From contig OX465115.1 of assembly GCA_949987565.1 (NCBI GenBank), positions 15,623,242-15,687,241 on the forward strand: DNA of 64,000 bases. Reading direction: 5' to 3'. Numbering within the stretch: the first letter of the stretch is position 1; each line of letters begins with the position of its first letter. Under the pieces are notes generated by a model that ran no database searches, was not told the origin of the DNA, and worked only from the letters and a program-made list of their open reading frames with translations. Below, in pieces: positions 1 through 10,080 of the stretch. A program made the position numbers and the translations under genes. Origin of the DNA: Luidia sarsii (Eukaryota > Echinodermata > Asteroidea > Paxillosida > Luidiidae).

Positions 1-664
1 GTTAAATGCTTCCTGTCTCTCCTTGACAACGATCTTTAAAAATGGTTTTTCAAAAAAGCTCCAAATCCTGTCTTTTATAACACATCAAGTTGCCCCGTCA
101 GTGAGTGATGTCCTTCTCTCTTAAACAAAACATATGGTTAATTAGTCCTTGATTTCTTAAGCCAACAGCACATTTTTAAGCACAACAAATCATGTTGTTC
201 AAACACAAATAAAAAAAGATGGTCAATGGATTGTTGGATACTTGAAAGCTGCAAAAGAAAGCTGCATTGAAAGCTGCATTAAAACAAGAAAATGCAACAA
301 GTTCATGCTGGATAGCACTAATGTACAAATAGTTAATTGTATGTCACACTAACAAAAGTAACAAAACAAAATGATGAAACACTACTTGTACATTGTTTGC
401 GAGTGCAAGTTAGCATTACTGCATATTTTTAAGACAAATAATAATTTGTGACAAACTTCCAATACGAGTCAGCGATGCAAACTACACGTCCAGTCACACG
501 TACACACCAACTACTAATAATCACTCGATATCAATCCCAACTCTAAAACACAGCAAATTGACACGGATTTGAAGACAATGGCTCACACGCTCGACCAACG
601 GTACACATGCCTCCGCAGGGGAAAAAAAAACTACAAATGAAGGAAGCTGCGAGACGAGGGATAC
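1..664. other. Intron sequence left of the last visible HYR exon
   Basis: AT-rich sequence with no recognisable exon on either strand. HYR exon A ends at a good donor at 664/663, so this is probably the start of an intron leading to further exons outside the window. No polyadenylation region or terminal exon could be identified. Confidence 0.55.
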
Positions 665-919
665 CTTGCACAATCACAACGAGAAATTCACAAGTCGCTC
701 GATTTCCGCTGATGTCGGTAAAGTAGTAGACGACTTCGGTCTGGCCAAGTCCAAAGAAGGAGGACGAGGTGTGGGTCTGGGCTACGTCCACGGGCTGGCC
801 ACTGTTGTCACTGGCCGTCGGCTCCTGCCAAGTGGCCCGTCCCCGGCTTTTCCCGGGCCGTGCCGAGCCCAAAACCTTCTGCGGGCAACCGGTGATGACA
901 GGCGGTTCCCTGTCCACCT
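665..919 (-). CDS. HYR domain exon A (fifth and last visible)
   Basis: Internal exon of 255 nt encoding one complete HYR (hyalin repeat) module, an immunoglobulin-like extracellular fold used in adhesion and matrix proteins. It opens VDREPPVITGCP, has the W-x-EP-x-A-x-D core, and closes with YYFTDISGNRATCEF. The two module cysteines, in GCP and ATCEF, are both present. Acceptor is GCATGCAG before 919; donor is CAAG/GTATCC at 665/664. One base (G) is left over at the 3' end and two (AG) start the exon, so it is a symmetric phase 1-1 exon that joins exon B through a GAG codon. The open frame past the donor is intron read-through. The leftover base shows that at least one more exon lies off the left edge. 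Confidence 0.9.
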
Positions 920-1306
920 CTGCATGCGGTAAATACAGATTTCCCTCTTTGAGTGATCAAGGGACCAGCCATTTTGGTGTTTGAAAAATTAGAATTGCGG
1001 ACAGACAGACAATCAAGCTCAAGACTTTCGAGGCAGGGGGAGCCTAAGAAACCTTAGCGTGCAACCGGTGATAACAGGTGGTTCCCTGTCCACCTCTATG
1101 GTTGATAAATAATGATCCCCTTTGAATGACGGCCAAATGATCGCTGATTTCCAGCAAGAAAAATGAAGACTGCAGCACCTTGATCAATCCTTTAAGTCTC
1201 AACTCAAGCACAAAATCAAGTTGATTAGGACGCGTGAAACAGACAACCCCTTCCCCCAAAAGCACCCAAAGCGCGACAGACAAACACTGCAGAGGCACGA
1301 TCATAC
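920..1306 (-). other. Intron between HYR exons B and A
   Basis: A 387-bp intron with a GTATGA donor and GCATGCAG acceptor. I see no repeat or further exon in it. Confidence 0.7.
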
Positions 1307-1561
1307 CTTGTCTTATTTCCACCACAAAGTCACAAGTGGCACGATTTCCGCTGGTGTCGGTGAAAGAATAGGTGACGCGCGTCCGCCCCAGAGGAAAGGT
1401 GGAGGAGGGAGAGTGGGAGCTTTCAACCTCTACTGGCCGGCCGTCGTTGTCTTCGGCCGTGGGCTCCTCCCACGAGGCCACGCCCTCCCTCTGGCCGGGC
1501 TGGGCGGAGCCAAAGACTCTCCGCAGACAGCCCGAGATGACGGGCAAGGTTCGGTCCTCTT
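1307..1561 (-). CDS. HYR domain exon B (fourth)
   Basis: Internal 255-nt exon, phase 1-1, encoding one HYR module. Visible marks are EEDRTLPVISGC at the start, SWEEPTAEDNDGRPVEV in the middle and YSFTDTSGNRATCDFVV at the end. Acceptor is TTTGATGCAG before 1561; donor is CAAG/GTATGA at 1307/1306. Its middle (EEPTAEDNDG) is nearly identical to exon C, pointing to duplication of a single exon. The usual proline after the first cysteine is leucine (GCL instead of GCP). It joins exon A with codon G|AG and exon C with G|AA, both Glu. Secreted or extracellular location is inferred from the signal peptide at 23313. Confidence 0.9.
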
Positions 1562-2283
1562 CTGCATCAAAGAAGATGCTCCCTGTTATCGATGTCGAGA
1601 ACTGTCCCGTCTCCCTCCCCCATTTGTCGAGCTACATTGTAATTCCCTTTTTTTTCTTCTGACATTAAACAACCAAACTACCTACAGGTCAACCTTTATT
1701 GACACTGAGAAGTCTAGACTCAAAGTGATCAAGTTGAAGACATTTTGGTGGGATTTTTGTGGGTTTTTTTTCTCCAATCATCAGAACGACTGTCGTTAAC
1801 TGCCATCCATTATCAAGTTCTGGGAAGACTCTGTCTCTATACTCTACACAAAGTCAGTCAGTGACTGTCACTTGGCACTTCTATCCAGTCTAAATATTTC
1901 ATAATCTCAACAATTAGTCTGATAATTCATTTTTAAAACAAAGGAAACTAAACATTTTTTTTCTGTTTCTTTTCTACTGGTGGGGAGGGAAAGGGGAGGG
2001 GTAGGGAGAGGGGTGGCGATGGGTGGGGAGGGAAGGGGAAAGGAGACGGGAGAGGGGAGGTGAGGCAAGGTGAGGTGAGGGGAGGGAAGGCGAGGTGAGG
2101 GGAGAGGAGCTGAGGGACGGGGAAGGGAATAGAGGGAAGGGGAGGGAGAAAGAGAAGGGAGGGGAGGTGAGGAGAGGAGGGAGAGGAGAGGGAAGGCGAG
2201 GGGAGGGCGAGGTGACATGTGAGGTGGGCAAGAGGAGCAGAGGGGAGGGAAGAGGGAAGAAGAGGAGCAGAGAGGCCCCACAC
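1562..2283 (-). other. Intron C-B with long pyrimidine-rich tract
   Basis: A 722-bp intron. Its 5' half (about 1975-2278) is an almost uninterrupted CT-rich run on the transcribed strand, starting a few bases after the donor of exon C. The rest is unremarkable AT-rich sequence. Long open frames in this stretch are low-complexity artefacts. Confidence 0.7.
1975..2278. repeat. GA/CT-rich low-complexity tract
   Basis: Plus strand is a near-pure purine run of GGGGA/GAGG variants without a fixed period. It lies directly next to the donor of HYR exon C. Confidence 0.85.
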
Positions 2284-2538
2284 CTTGGCGTATCATGACT
2301 TTAAACTGGCAGGTGGCCCGATTCCCACTGCCGTCAGTAAAGTGATAGGTGACGCGGTTGGCACCCAGTGGAAAGGAGGCGGGCGGGGTATGGGTGCGGT
2401 CCACCTGCACTGGCTGGCCGTCGTTATCCTCGGCCGTTGGCTCTTCCCAGGTGGCCACGCCCTCCGTCTGGCCGGGGCCAGCACTGCCTACGACCTCATC
2501 CGGGCAGCCCCAGATGACCGGTGGGAATCGGTCCCTAT
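2284..2538 (-). CDS. HYR domain exon C (third)
   Basis: Internal 255-nt exon, phase 1-1, one HYR module. It starts RDRFPPVIWGCPDEV, carries TWEEPTAEDNDGQPVQV, and ends YHFTDGSGNRATCQFKV. Acceptor is GTTTGCAG before 2538; donor is CCAAG/GTGTGG at 2284/2283, weaker than its neighbours because position +3 is T and the downstream region is a CT tract. It joins exon D through G|AT (Asp) and exon B through G|AA (Glu). Both module cysteines are present. A tryptophan replaces the Thr/Ser before GCP seen in the other copies. Confidence 0.9.
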
Positions 2539-3207
2539 CTGCAAACAGGGGGACAAAAATCGGCCATCCCTCGTTTTGGAAAAGTCTTAAAAAGCTTTGA
2601 GGGGCTGGATGTTTACAATCCTAGCACGGCCTTCCTTTCTAGTTGTCAGGAGAAAAACTGATAGGAATGAGGTGAAGCAACAAGATCTGGTAGACAGGAG
2701 AGATACAAAGGAGAAAAGCTAGTACTTTTGGGAGCTACGAGTATGTGTGGGCATGCAGTATATGTTACTCGCCAGTTTACAAGTGACCCAAACATTGGAT
2801 GACTTGTTTCTAACGGTTTGTTCTAAACATGCTAAAGATATACTGTAAAAGAAATTGCTTGGTTACGAAAAGTTGAAGTCCCTTTCTGAGCGCCTCCGTC
2901 GAACTTATCTCAAAGCTCCAGAAACAAAAAAGGCTGGCAGTTGTTTATAAAATAGAAATCTGGTTAAATGAGTGAAGAGAAAATATGTCATATTTCCAGT
3001 TAAGGAACCTCTACGCTCACTTTTCCCTGGACTGCATACTCGTTGTGCAGCCTGACTGCAAACGTGGAGCTGACATGCCCAGACAAGACTGTCCTGACTG
3101 AACACAGAGGGTTCCTCTAGATTTTTGATCAATCTGAGAACACAAATCACTGCGAGATCTCAAGAAGCCCACCACCAGGATTAGGTGTTGTTGCCTTGCC
3201 AACGTAC
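2539..3207 (-). other. Intron between HYR exons D and C
   Basis: A 669-bp intron with a GTACGT donor. No conserved exon or repeat recognised. Confidence 0.65.
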
Positions 3208-3465
3208 CTCGCACCATCTTCACGAGAAACACGCAGTAGGCTCGGTTCCCGCTTGAGTCGGAAAAGGAATACTGGACTGTGGAAGTCCCAACGGGAAACA
3301 GTGACAACGATGGCCAGTGGGTCTGCTTGACCATCACCGGTCCCCGGTCATCGTCCACGGCCCTCGGTTCAATCCATGTGGCCGTGGCCCGGGACTGGCC
3401 TATCTCCACGGTCCCCCGCACGTCGTACGGGCAACCGGTGATGACGGGCGGTGTCCTGTCCTCCT
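3208..3465 (-). CDS. HYR domain exon D (second)
   Basis: Internal 258-nt exon, one codon longer than the other four, phase 1-1. It starts EDRTPPVITGCPYDV, has ATWIEPRAVDDDRGPV, and ends YSFSDSSGNRAYCVFLV. Acceptor is GTGCGTAG before 3465, with a weak pyrimidine tract; donor is GCGAG/GTACGT at 3208/3207. It joins exon E through G|AG (Glu) and exon C through G|AT (Asp). This copy and E are the most diverged of the five, so B, C and A may be the younger duplicates. Confidence 0.9.
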
Positions 3466-4830
3466 CTACGCACGGACAAATGCAAACAAAATAAAAAAGA
3501 CCCATAAAGGGCAACACAAACACTCACAGGGAACCGGTTTGGAGGAAACCAGATCGTCCAGATGATGAAGTCAGTCTACCAGTAGATCCATGAAGCGTGC
3601 GTTTGGCAACCAACGCAATGTGCGAACGAATACATGAGTGTTATAGCAGGAGAGTGGATGACATCAAGCATTGCGAAAGAAGAAGCAATGTTACGATCTC
3701 GATTGCCGACTTTCCTGAAAATTGTCCTTGCCCTGACCCTGAATCACGGGCTAAGTCTCAAATTTGCGATTTTTCAGAAGCACAATGTTAGACAAGTAGA
3801 GGTGACAGTAGCATGATGTTTGAAAGCATGTTGGCATGGAAAAAGCAGAATGAGAATGCTCCTGCAACTCACATTCATCAGATTTTTCACGTCTCTGATT
3901 TTTGAAGAAGGAAGCTCAAATGTTTGAAGAGACAGCAGACAAACACAAGACGCATGAATCGCTGGCACAGACACAGAAGAATTTACATGGCACTCTTGAC
4001 AGCTTGATGGTACAGTAAAAACACCAGACGCAATTTGTTTTGAAATCCGAGGATGGAATGGAAGGCAGGTCCAGTTTGCCGGCAGTAGCAACGGATGTAG
4101 CCATATTGAATCAGGTGGACGCTCGCAATGAAAAGCAGTCTGGCGCCCTCTTACAAGGGCACGCTGCGTGCGGGTAGCCATGTTGTACATGTAGCATGTG
4201 GGGCAAGGAACGTCATGAAAAGCACTTGTCCGGAGCAAACATCAAAGCACAGATACATCATAACATGACAAGGGTCACAGACACACCATGAATTTTCTTT
4301 TTTTTTAAGCATACACCATGACCATGATACACGTATGCCTGATTTTTTGGTGTCGGCTTAAGCACGGTCTGGCACCCAGAAACAACTGCATGAAAATTTG
4401 CACCCACGAAGGGGAAGCACCACTCTTCACAGACAAAGATGTGCACATCACATGAACACTGACACTAACCAATGGCAGACAATGCCAACAAGGTTCACAA
4501 GACAGCTCACAGACACGGATCAATTTCACAGGGGCAAGACAAACAGAACGGGACTCTCTTCCCAAGCTCCAGGGAATAAACCAAGCAGAGAATTTGAAAG
4601 CCGACACAAAAAGAAACAAAACGCAAACATCGACGGGATAATAAAAAAGCACGAAATAGCACGAAACAACTCTGTTGAGAACACAGAAGCGTTTTACATG
4701 GGGGTGTTTTTGTTAATAATGCCGACGAAGCGGTCGATGATTTGGCATCAAGCTCTCCTCCACCAATGGTCCTCGCGATGTTCCCGAGCCCAAACGTCGC
4801 ACTTTGTGCGTTGTGGAGGGAGACAACTAC
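3466..4830 (-). other. Intron between HYR exons E and D
   Basis: A 1,365-bp AT-rich intron with a GTAGTT donor. No exon recognised on either strand; the many short open frames here are not supported by domain content or splice sites. Confidence 0.6.
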
Positions 4831-5085
4831 CTGTCACGATGGAAACAGTGAATGTGCAGTTGGCCTGGTTGCCGCTAGCATCGATGAAGTAGTACTCGAC
4901 CTCCGTCGTGCCGATGGGGAAGAGAGCGCCGGGCCGGTGGGACTGACCGGTCCGCATTGGCTCGTCGCTGTCATCCGTTGCCGTGGGCTCCGTCCAGGTG
5001 GCCACGCCCTCATTGCGGCCGCGGAGGGTGGTCCCGCCCACCCGGAAGGGGCAGCCTGAGATGACGGGCGGGGTGGCGTCCGTTC
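4831..5085 (-). CDS. HYR domain exon E (first visible)
   Basis: Internal 255-nt exon, phase 1-1, one HYR module. It starts TDATPPVISGCPFRV, has ATWTEPTATDDSDEP, and ends YYFIDASGNQANCTFTV. Acceptor is GTCGATGCAG before 5085; donor is GACAG/GTAGTT at 4831/4830. The two starting bases GA combine with the terminal G of the LDLa exon (22917) to give Gly, so direct splicing LDLa-to-HYR keeps frame across a 17.8 kb intron. NCT is a possible N-glycosylation sequon in this copy only. No HYR-like exon was seen between 5.1 and 22.9 kb. Confidence 0.9.
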
Positions 5086-6312
5086 CTGCATCGACAGTCA
5101 CGCACTCAAAACGTTCAATTGTCTGACTGCAGCTAAACGGTTAACCCATATCTGCCTGACTGGTCACATCACATAAACAGTGTTCCTGCCTAAGCCCCTA
5201 TCACACTCAAACAACAAAGGTCCATTGCAAGAGAAAATTGTCGATGAAAGCTGAAAAATAAAACTCCAAAAAATTACACAGTGGAAATAATTAAATTCCA
5301 TGTTCCAGTTTTCATACGATTTTTTGTTCAAAGTTTGACTCAAACATCACATTATGTTCCGCAACCAAAGCAATATCGATAATTCTTACGAAATGTATTG
5401 TTTTTAATTTTTTATTCACAATTCAGAGCTAAGACTGAAACAGAGGGATTATCTGGTGATGGAATTTCATCCAGCCAAATCCCAAAAGCCCTCCTCCCCC
5501 AACAAAAAAAACCCCAAAACCCAAATGTTTCCCCAATCTCAGCATGATCTCTACAGTCCCAAAAAACAATGTTTTTTTTTTTCAGCTCCATTTTCTCGTC
5601 TATCGTTGTCTATTTCCCTAGGCACCAGAGGACAATGACATTTGGTGCGCACCCCTTGCCAAGCCACAGAGCATTAATTAGCACCCTTGCCGAATATCCA
5701 AAGACGACAGCTGTAGCCCCAAAGACCGGTAATCGGAGGTCCACTTTGTCCCAGAGCGATCTCTACGGGGGAGAAAACCCCACGCCCAAAAAAAACCCTG
5801 GTCGGCCCATTAAAAAAATACCCCCAAAACATCATCGGCATTCAGCAACCCAAATAGAAATACTCGGTGGTATTAAAACAACACGGCCGTGATGATGCAT
5901 CCCATAAAAATCATTACGAGGTATCGGATATCCTTAAACAAACAAACTAGAAATGGTCCTGCTAAAAAAGAAAACTTTAAAAATGGTATCCTGTCATCTT
6001 GTCTGTAAAACTGGGCCAAGTTTCACTGTTGGTACAGGGTGTCGTTGAAAAAAACCTATGCCCATTTTTTGTTTCACTACTGACGTGGGACGCAGCACAC
6101 GTGTAATTTCAGGGGAAGGAAAATCAAACTGAGTAGAGAGGGGGTTAGTCAATTTCTTTCCCTGCGCTGAACTTGAATTCGTTCTTTTTTGTAAAGTTTA
6201 CAAAGGAATTGGGTTAAGGTTCAGTATGCTCTCTGTGGGAAGTCCGTTTAGACAGAAATTCCACTGCTGAGATGTGTAACACAATGAGTGCTACACGTAC
6301 ATGTACGGCTGG

Positions 6313-6775
6313 GGACTAGATGAGAGTGGGAGGTTCACATGGTGGAAGTACGAAGTGGAAGGTTTGCTGTGACACCATGTACATCGTCTTATGAGATGGA
6401 GTGTGGCTCTGAAAAGAGCCGGTAACTCTCACAAAGTGGAGGGTTTGCAGTGACACCATGTACATCGTCTCTTGTGAGATGGAGTGTGGCTCTGAAAAGA
6501 GCCGGTAACTCTCACAAAGTGGAAGGTTGGCGGTGCACACCATGTACATCATCTCTTGTGAGATGGAATATGGCTCTGAAAAGAGCCGGTAACTCTCACA
6601 AAGTGGAGGGTTTGCAGTGACACCATGTACATCATGTCTTGTGAGATGGAATATGGCTCTGAAAAGAGCCGGTAACTCTCACAAAGTGGAGGGTTTGCAG
6701 TGACACCATGTACATCATGTCTTGTGAGATGGAATATGGCTCTGGAAAGAGCCGGTAACTCAACTTTTGGGCCAG
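6313..6775 (-). repeat. Tandem array, ~83-bp unit with histone-type 3' stem-loop
   Basis: Five units spaced 83-84 bp. Read on the minus strand, each contains GGCTCTTTTCAGAGCC (6405-6420, 6488-6503, 6572-6587, 6655-6670; the fifth, 6738-6753, has loop TTCC). This is a 6-bp stem with a 4-base loop, as in the 3' end of metazoan replication-dependent histone mRNAs. ACACTCC or ATATTCC follows, and about 12 nt downstream of the stem there is a CACAAGAGA-like purine element similar to the histone downstream element. No histone coding sequence is present. The same family occurs inverted at 13.6-14.1 kb. Confidence 0.85.
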
Positions 6776-7504
6776 TCTGCCCGTCATCAGGAGATTTTCT
6801 CAAACTCATCATTACTTACAACCAATCAAAGAAGATCACACAATCTGGATACAGCTTTGTCAACGGCAGTGATTTTCCCAAGATTTCACTGGTCTTTTTT
6901 ATATTTTTTTATTGTTATCCAAGATTACCGGCTCCACAGGAGGAAGGTTGCAGCTCGTGGTTGTTCCTCTGAGCCCCCAAAGAGCATGAGAGAGAGAAAT
7001 GCGAGGACTGTTCAAATAATCAGCCTTTTCGAGTTTCAAAGCGAATCCCGATGACTTCCATGTGATTGTGAGTGCGAGAGAGCTCCAACAAATAGCCTGC
7101 CAGGTTCTCTGCTGTCAACACCTTGGTATTAAACCATCACCTCTTCCCAACGTTCGGAGTAACCAGCAAGTTTCCTTTCATGTCCTGAGGATGGCTGTGG
7201 TGTTCTTAAGGTCTGCCAAAGTGCCTGTTCAATCGAATTGTAGCCCAATCCCTCAAATCTCTGTCTACTGACCCAAAGGCCGAACAAACACAAAATCATG
7301 AACTTGAGTGATGAGTGACAATTCACTGGCAAGTCGTTGGATTAAATGTCGGACTGTTTCGTGTCGGGGTTTTTTTTTTGTCAAAGGTTTTGCTCTAAGG
7401 CTGAAGTGTTGGGCTGTTATCATTTTGGAAGTCCTTCAAATGCAGAATACTGAGAGGAACTCTTACGCTTTGCAACTTGCAAGGCCACCCGGTTTGTGAA
7501 CTTT

Positions 7505-7570
7505 TCGGATGCTATATAAAAATTTGGAGGGCCTGACGTTCCGATCCTAGCAGGACCTTTCTCAAAGGCA
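7505..7570 (-). repeat. GGTCCTGCTAGGAT-family copy
   Basis: Reads GCCTGACGTTCCGATCCTAG then CAGGACCTTTCTCAAAGG on the plus strand, i.e. the family core on the minus strand. Confidence 0.75.
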
Positions 7571-7849
7571 TGCTGTTTCTCATTTTTGATGTTGTTCAAT
7601 TATAGGTGTGTTCACACCAGCGGGAATGAGTGCAATTCAAATTTGCGACATTTCAAACAGGCTTCAATTTTTTAGGGTGTGAACGCAAAAATCCCATGAA
7701 ATTTCTCACGGTGAGTACCTCTATTTCTATTTAATATTCCATGGTTCGTTCTCTTATCAGAGTGATGATGAAATAAATGCAGAATGAACAAACGAATAGG
7801 AGATATTACACAACATTGTAAAAGAATGATATAATACAAAAATGTTGCA

Positions 7850-7940
7850 AACTGCTTACTGACTAAAATTACCAAAATGCAAATCTCAAAATTTAGTGGG
7901 CCTGACGTTTTGCTCCTAGCAGGACCTTTCTCAAAAGCTG
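7850..7940 (-). repeat. GGTCCTGCTAGGAT-family copy with tail
   Basis: Minus-strand core at 7900-7935, with the family tail (ACTAAATTTTGAGATTTGCA, then TTTTGGTAATTTTAGTCAGT) at 7850-7900. The tail is shared by many copies in the window. Confidence 0.75.
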
Positions 7941-8282
7941 CACGTGCCTGAATGTGCATAGTTTGTTGAAATAGATTTTTCCCTCTGATGACTAATTTGT
8001 TATCGTAACTTCAACAAAATCTCTTTTGACTGGCAGCTTTTGTAAAAAAGAAAAAAATCCCCGCAAATTACGGCAGAAATACCCTATTCTTTAGTGGGAG
8101 GACAGTATCAGGAAGTGCAGATCAGCATGAATGACCAGACCATTTGGCCTTCAAACTTGGGCACAATAGACACAAATTGCACCAAAAATGCAAAAAGACA
8201 CAAAATGCACCAAAAATGCAAAAAATCAGATCTACTTTCAGAGAGACACCAGCAAGGAGCAAGACTATTTGAATATTAGGGA

Positions 8283-8380
8283 AGGCGGCCATCTAATTCT
8301 AAGGGCCAGATAGTGCAGACAGTAACAGCGCTGGTATGCAAAACCAGAGGTCTTGGGTTAAAGTCTCAGCCATTTTTCAA
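8283..8380 (+). repeat. tRNA-derived SINE-like copy
   Basis: Degenerate copy of the family that is clearest at 34.2 kb: GGCCATCTAATTCTAAGGGC, then an A-box-like segment, ACCAGAGGTCTTGGGTTAAA in place of the B box, and an AT-rich end. Confidence 0.5.
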
Positions 8381-8736
8381 AAACTTAAAGCAAACAAACT
8401 TCAGTTTTTACTTTGTTTCAATGAAAATTGTGCTGGTATCTCAACAACAAAAAAATTAAGGGTGAAAAGATGTCTTCTTTTCTTTCCTTTTTGAGGGAAA
8501 CATTGTCCGTTTTTGAGGGGGGGGGGGGGGTTGCCATAAAAACAATGGATATACCTGCCTACATGTACTATACATGTAACAGACAACAAACTTGATCTTC
8601 TAAAGGAAATAACTCCAGTCAGTCCAGTGCAGTTTTGACTATTTTCCAACTCTCATAACCTACTTTTATTTCCGGAAGGCCGCCACCCCCAAAAATGAGG
8701 AATTTTAGGATAAGCTTATCAGCACTGTAATGACAA

Positions 8737-9198
8737 GGGAGGGGGCTGGGAGGGGGACTGGGAGGGGGACTGGGAGGGGGACTGGGAGGGGGACTGGGAG
8801 GGGGACTGGGAGGGGACTGGGAGGGGGGCTGGGAGGGGGACTGGGAGAGGGGCTGGGAGGGGGGCTGGGAGGGGGACTGGGAGGGGGACTGGGAGGGGGA
8901 CTGGGAGGGGGACTGGGAGGGGGACTGGGAGGGGGACTGGGAGGGGGGCTGGGAGGGGGACTGGGAGGGGGACTGGGAGGGGGGCTGGGAGGGGGGCTGG
9001 GAGGGGGACTGGGAGGGGGACTGGGAGGGGGGCTGGGAGGGGGACTGGGAGGGGGACTGGGAGGGGGACTGGGAGGGGGGCTGGGAGGGGGACTGGGAGG
9101 GGGACTGGGAGGGGGGCTGGGAGGGGGGCTGGGAGGGAGGCTGGGAGGGGGACTGGGAGGGGGGCTGGGAGGGGGGCTGGGAGGGGGGCTGGGAGGGA
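8737..9198. repeat. 12-bp G-rich minisatellite, about 38 copies
   Basis: Tandem unit CTGGGAGGGGGA with A/G variation at the last position (CTGGGAGGGGGG). Each unit carries a GGG and a run of five or six G on the plus strand, giving dense G-quadruplex potential on the plus (non-transcribed) strand and C-rich sequence in the predicted pre-mRNA. Because 12 is a multiple of three, all frames stay open on both strands; these frames are artefacts. Confidence 0.95.
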
Positions 9199-9814
9199 GT
9201 GTATCTGTGTACTTTTGTGAGTGTCTGCAATGCAAGCCATGGGGGTATTTGCCCCTGGCACAATTAACATTGCCAAAAGGAATTCTTTCCCCCAGGGGTG
9301 GAAGAAAGCGCCATTCCGAACTAGCCGAGCGTCAAATTTGCTGTTTTCACTGTCCGTGCTGTTCGTGCCGCATGCGTGCAAACCACTCAGGTAAACTGCT
9401 CTTGCGGAGTTCATCGGGCGGCCATGCAGGGTTGCTGAATGTCAGGCCGTATGAAATGACAAACACAATGCTTCTCTCATACAGCGTGCAAGACACAGGC
9501 AGATCCGGTTTCTCAGGCATATTCTGAGAACGCAGGTACGTGTAGAAGAACCGGGCAGGAGATACGCTCTTTACTGCCCATCCCGTCGCAACAGGAATCC
9601 TGGCCGACAAGGATGTCTCTACCTTCCCTACATACAAGGTCTCTTGGGTGACAAGGATGAAAACCTAGACGAGAAAGCTCTCACCAGACTTGCCAATGAT
9701 AAAGTTGACTGGAGAAACTGTGTGGTCGCCTGCCTGAACTGATTGATACTAATGATGATGATCTTTAATACTCACTCAAAACTGCTCTATTAAACATCTT
9801 TGAAACTCTCTCTG

Positions 9815-10080
9815 GACTCTTTCCCTTTGATCTTCCCCTTCTCCTAACTAATCCCTACCCCTACCCCCTGCCCTTCCAGCCATATCAAATGACCTCTTTG
9901 TCCTTAGTCTGTCATCTATGATGCTTTCCGATTTCCTATTCCTATTTTGTCCCTGTCATTCTGCCTTTGAGAAAGGTCCTGCTAGGATCAAAATGTCAGG
10001 CCCTCCTCATTTTTGAGATTTACTTTTTGGGGTCTTTGTAGTCAGTAAGCAGTTTGTAACAGTTCTGGATAGTACCACTG
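9815..10080 (+). repeat. Long GGTCCTGCTAGGAT-family copy
   Basis: About 260 bp. A CT-rich left part (CCCTTTGATC, AATCCCTACCCCTACC, GTCCCTGTCATTCTGCC) leads to the core TTTGAGAAAGGTCCTGCTAG at about 9966, then the tail with AGTCAGTAAGCAGTTTGTAA. The same order occurs at 30839-31110 and 50886-51105, which defines a full-length element. Confidence 0.75.

Noticed and set aside
666..2600. Plus-strand frames opposite the HYR exons
   Set aside because: Shadow frames of GC-rich minus-strand exons; the minus strand alone has HYR motifs and matching splice phases.
8619..9527. Long open frames rich in Pro-Ser or Gly-Leu, both strands
   Set aside because: They arise from a 12-bp repeat, whose period keeps all frames open; no domain or splice context.
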